Assembly: GCA_037446395.1 (NCBI GenBank)
Contig: JBBIIP010000008.1
Coordinates: 41,133 to 105,132 of the forward strand
Source: JAAYJT01 sp037446395
Lineage (GTDB): Bacteria > Bacteroidota > Bacteroidia > Bacteroidales > JAAYJT01
Length of the DNA stretch: 64,000 nucleotides
Direction of reading: 5' to 3'
Positions 61,603-64,000 of the stretch are shown piece by piece; the stretch's first letter is position 1; each line of letters starts with the position of its first letter. The notes below the pieces were generated by a model, which ran no database searches, was not told where the DNA came from, and saw nothing but the letters and a program-made list of their open reading frames with translations. Position numbers and translations under genes: made by a program.

Positions 61603-62840
61603 AATAAAGATTCTTTGGACGTAAAATTATAATAGTAAGAAAATTCGGCGCTGACTGTCTCGTAGGCAAATGATTTATTCAGGCTCAGCATGAGGGCATG
61701 GTTAAACTTTTCCTGCTGTTGAAATATTTTCCGGTTATAGAGAATTGACTCATGCGAAACCATATTCGTGTTATATTGCAACAGCGCAAAAAGATAGAGG
61801 GGATAGGCCGGATCGCCCGGAGCAACAGGGAAAGGCTTAACCGGCGCAGACAACTCGTTGAAATCAAAAACGTATTTTCCGATATATTGCACAATGGATG
61901 TAACTTCCGCAAAATTGGTTTCAAGGCCAGCCACATAATATAACCCGGGGTTGGGGATATACATGTTCTCCTTGTACTCGCGGGTGATATCATAAGCTGC
62001 TTCTCCTCTGAAAATAAATTTGGAAAACGGAATGACAAGATCGGCACCGAAGGAAGTCTTTTGATATGGGCGTGGCCTGAACCGGATATCGGGTTCAGGC
62101 AACAAACTAAAGGTATCAATCGAATAGCCATAGAATGGGTCAAATCCCTTAAAAAAAGAAAGCGAAAAACCTGCGGCGGGCAGTTCAACATTCAAGCGGG
62201 CTGCCAGGCTGCCGTTTTTAATTCCGGCATCGGGTTTCGCCAAGTCAAGAAATTGAACACCCGGGCCCATTTCGAATAGTTCGTAGCGATAAATTGAGGG
62301 CTGGTAATTTGGGATCGCGATTAAATCAAGTTCAACCTGGGGATTAAAGTGCACTTTTGACCGAAACAAAAAGTTACCAAGCTTCTGATCATCAGTTTCT
62401 GGGGTCAGAAAAAAGTAGTCGTATGACACAATATTATTCGTGGGATTAAATCCATCGGTCCTGCCCCATGCAACAATTTGATTTCCGAGGATAATATCAA
62501 CGATTCTGCTTTTGTATCCTGCATACGCTTCCTTCAGTTGCATTGAGGTGATTCTTTGATCGAAAAAGGTTCCTGCACGAAAGCGTACATCTCCATAAAA
62601 AAATGCCTTGCCTTCTGACAGCTTGCCCTTGAGTGTAAACTCGCCGAAAAGGCTTGCAAAGTCGTAGCTTTTCCCTCCACCAAAGGCAATGCCGCGTGTA
62701 AATCCTCCCAGTTCAATTTTCTTATTCTCTTGCATAGACATATCGCCCTGGGCGCCTGCAGTAGCAAACAAACCTTGCCCTCGCGTGATTTGTGTGGCGA
62801 AAACAAAACATAACGCAAGCAAACCAAGTATTTTATTCAT
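61603..62840 (-). CDS. Outer-membrane beta-barrel protein, C-terminus lost in gap
   Basis: About 412 residues are visible from the ATG at 62840. A signal peptide (ILGLLALCFVFATQITRGQ) precedes beta-strand-rich sequence: 'IELGGFTRGIAFGGGKSYDFASLFGEFTLKGKLSEGKAFFYGDVRFRAGTFFDQRI', 'DIILGNQIVAWGRTDGFNPTNNIVSYDYFFLTPETDDQKLG'. The latter block resembles DUF1302-type barrels that occur beside RND transporters in Proteobacteria. The end (several strands) is missing. With the MMPL and LolA-like genes it may form a trans-envelope lipid path. Confidence 0.8.
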
Positions 62841-63393
62841 GGCAAGGTGTTAAAATCATTTGACATCAGGTAAACTGCCGGCAATAGTAGTCCAACCCTG
62901 AAAAACAGCGGTGTTAGTTTTAAAAGCCGTACAACAAGTTGCTGTTCAGACTTTTTAATTTAAAAGTTTGAACCCTGATGTTTAATTGGTTGGTTGCTGG
63001 TATTGAAATAATTACTTGGTGGACATACGGACAGTAAAAAGGCAATGGCTTCTTGTAAACAGTCGCCGATGCCAATGGTAATCCCAAAAGGTTTAACCAC
63101 AGGCTGCGCGATTTCCTTTTAATGGGCAGGGCGGTTACAAGGCCGTTACTTTCTGTGAGTTTGAAATATTCCCTGTAGTAAAGGCAACTGTATTTTACCG
63201 GCCGTTTACTGCAATTGCAACCTGTATCTAACAGCTCCGGCATAATTAGCACTTCCCATTTTTTCTGTAACTTCGTCAAAAATTCAATGACCGCAACTGC
63301 ATCAAACGCCCCGCCCATTAAAAAAGGACAAGCGCGCAAACCGCTGACAGCAATGGGCCGGCGCCGTGGATAGTTAATCGTATTTATCATAAT
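62841..63393. other. Gene-free region with cassette-like boundary repeats
   Basis: No believable gene is seen; a 160-codon frame on the minus strand (62920-63402) has no recognisable protein pattern. A weak -7 box TACTATTG for the barrel gene lies at 62882-62889 (minus). Two imperfect direct repeats, 14 bases with two mismatches, occur at 63337-63350 (CAAACCGCTGACAG) and 63400-63413 (CAAACCGTTGGCAG). GC-rich DNA (63355-63368) is between them. Confidence 0.5.
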
Positions 63394-63413
63394 ATGACAC
63401 AAACCGTTGGCAG
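63337..63413 (+). repeat. Pair of imperfect direct repeats at the start of the last gene
   Basis: CAAACCGCTGACAG and CAAACCGTTGGCAG, 63 bases apart. The second lies inside the first codons of the next gene. They resemble boundary sequences of tandem gene cassettes in some Bacteroidota, but do not match the standard attC core GTTRRRY. Confidence 0.35.
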
Positions 63414-63948
63414 AGAAGTAGAAAAATTAAAGTATCGACTGAATTTAATTCTGATTGCGCTTCTGTGTTCAACTACATTAGCGCCATGTGCGATTTTTTA
63501 TGTTAGGGGTGATGGCGAATTCAAATGGATGGTTTTATTTATCGTCATAAGCTATTTAGTAAGCCGACTTCCAAGGGCATACTATGACCGGCTCCAAATT
63601 TCGGCTGATTTGAATACTTATAAAAAACTGGGGGTTGACAAATTCAAGAGACTTTCGACAAACGGGAACTTAATAAATAGTAGAATCAGAAAGAAATTCC
63701 CGACTTATCGTAACGTTACAAATTTTGAAACAATAAAAGAAAAGCTCAATGAAACTTACACCATTGAGAAATCACATACAGTTCTCTTTATTTTTTGCCT
63801 GCTGACAAATATCCACGCCCTTTGGACAAATTCAATTGGTACAGCCATTATATTGTTCATTGGAAATTTATTATTCAACTATTATCCAACTCTTTTGCAA
63901 CAGTACAACAGAATAAGATATATGCGAGTAGTGAATAACTACTCTTGA
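63394..63948 (+). CDS. Membrane protein, possible CrtO-like acyltransferase family
   Basis: 184 residues with three to four membrane segments: 'LILIALLCSTTLAPCAIFYV', 'MVLFIVISYLVSRLP', 'HTVLFIFCLLTNIHALW' and 'SIGTAIILFIGNLLFNYYP'. The end 'NYYPTLLQQYNRIRYMRVV' fits the NxYPxxxQxYNRxR pattern that I recall from glycosyl-diaponeurosporenoate acyltransferase (CrtO)-like membrane proteins. No carotenoid genes are near, so the function is open. The start at 63394 sits on a possible cassette repeat, so the real start could lie downstream, but no good alternative is seen. It appears to be accessory DNA at the scaffold edge. Confidence 0.6.
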   Translation: MTQTVGREVEKLKYRLNLILIALLCSTTLAPCAIFYVRGDGEFKWMVLFIVISYLVSRLPRAYYDRLQISADLNTYKKLGVDKFKRLSTNGNLINSRIRKKFPTYRNVTNFETIKEKLNETYTIEKSHTVLFIFCLLTNIHALWTNSIGTAIILFIGNLLFNYYPTLLQQYNRIRYMRVVNNYS

Positions 63949-64000
63949 CAGGACAGAAACAAACAGCAGACCAAGCAGAGTCAAAAATGCCCCACAGCAG

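Noticed and set aside
59319..62840. Single 1173-residue protein joining an outer-membrane barrel to an RND transporter
   Set aside because: The join runs through 100 N. The left part has a signal peptide and barrel strands, the right part is a separate inner-membrane family.
62920..63402. 160-codon frame on the minus strand
   Set aside because: No signal peptide, domain or sensible composition; it crosses the putative repeats and the start of the next gene.
63394..63413. Classical integron attC site
   Set aside because: The core CCGTTGGCAG does not match GTTRRRY, and no full hairpin or integrase is seen in the window.

Overview
The window looks like a chromosomal segment of a member of the Bacteroidota, probably a Bacteroidales-type organism, with moderate GC content. 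Four things support this. First, there are two type IX secretion (T9SS) substrates, one with a type A and one with a type B C-terminal sorting domain. Second, promoters repeatedly show the Bacteroidota -7 box TAnnTTTG about 5-80 bases before genes. Third, Shine-Dalgarno sequences are almost absent. Fourth, typical families are present (Omp28, DUF6029-like, archaeal/eukaryotic-type ProRS, LolA-like plus MMPL, C4 zinc-ribbon protein beside Nif3). A run of 100 N at 61503-61602 shows that it is a draft scaffold, probably metagenomic. Genus cannot be fixed from the sequence alone.

Layout. 1-6.5 kb (minus): three consecutive parvulin-type peptidyl-prolyl isomerases (surA-like at the window edge) behind guaB, then a T9SS type B secreted protein. 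6.6-17.2 kb: a small secreted carboxypeptidase-regulatory-like protein and a 3179-residue T9SS type A protein. 17.2-19.3 kb: an AT-rich 690-bp gap and an aldehyde dehydrogenase. 19.4-25.1 kb (plus): EamA transporter, rplU-rpmA, serS-TPR protein-rsmA. 25.1-28.4 kb (minus): LOG protein, P-loop kinase and dCMP deaminase, then lipA-lipB. 28.6-32.9 kb (plus): manA and a TlpA/DUF6029-like/Omp28 cluster. 33-35.2 kb (minus): mazG and proS. 35.4-38.7 kb (plus): an aromatic-rich lipoprotein and a FadL-type porin. 38.8-40.7 kb (minus): nif3 and a zinc-ribbon protein. 40.9-43.6 kb (plus): lpxK-punA-lpxH. Then two tRNA genes, mutS, an RluA-family pseudouridine synthase and panB (minus), a lipoprotein and dnaK (plus), a secreted unknown (plus), dsbD, tilS and a peptide-type MFS transporter (minus), and a LolA-like/MMPL/beta-barrel trio (minus) broken by the N gap. 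The right edge holds a membrane protein in a cassette-like setting.

Most of the window is housekeeping: translation (rplU, rpmA, serS, proS, tilS, rsmA, tRNAs), nucleotide metabolism and sanitation (guaB, punA, mazG, dCMP deaminase), lipoate and pantothenate synthesis, and lipid A synthesis (lpxK, lpxH). A second theme is the cell envelope: periplasmic folding (PPIases, DsbD, TlpA, Omp28), T9SS cargo, outer-membrane barrels, and an RND/LolA-like/barrel set that may move a lipid across the envelope. I found no CRISPR array, prophage, insertion sequence or evident defence system. The strongest candidates for something not yet described are: a perfect 12-bp inverted repeat bracketing the promoter of the TlpA cluster; the LolA-like/MMPL/barrel trio; a roughly 200-residue module duplicated in the giant secreted protein; a Tyr/Trp-rich lipoprotein carrying a rare perfect Shine-Dalgarno; and a cassette-like right edge.
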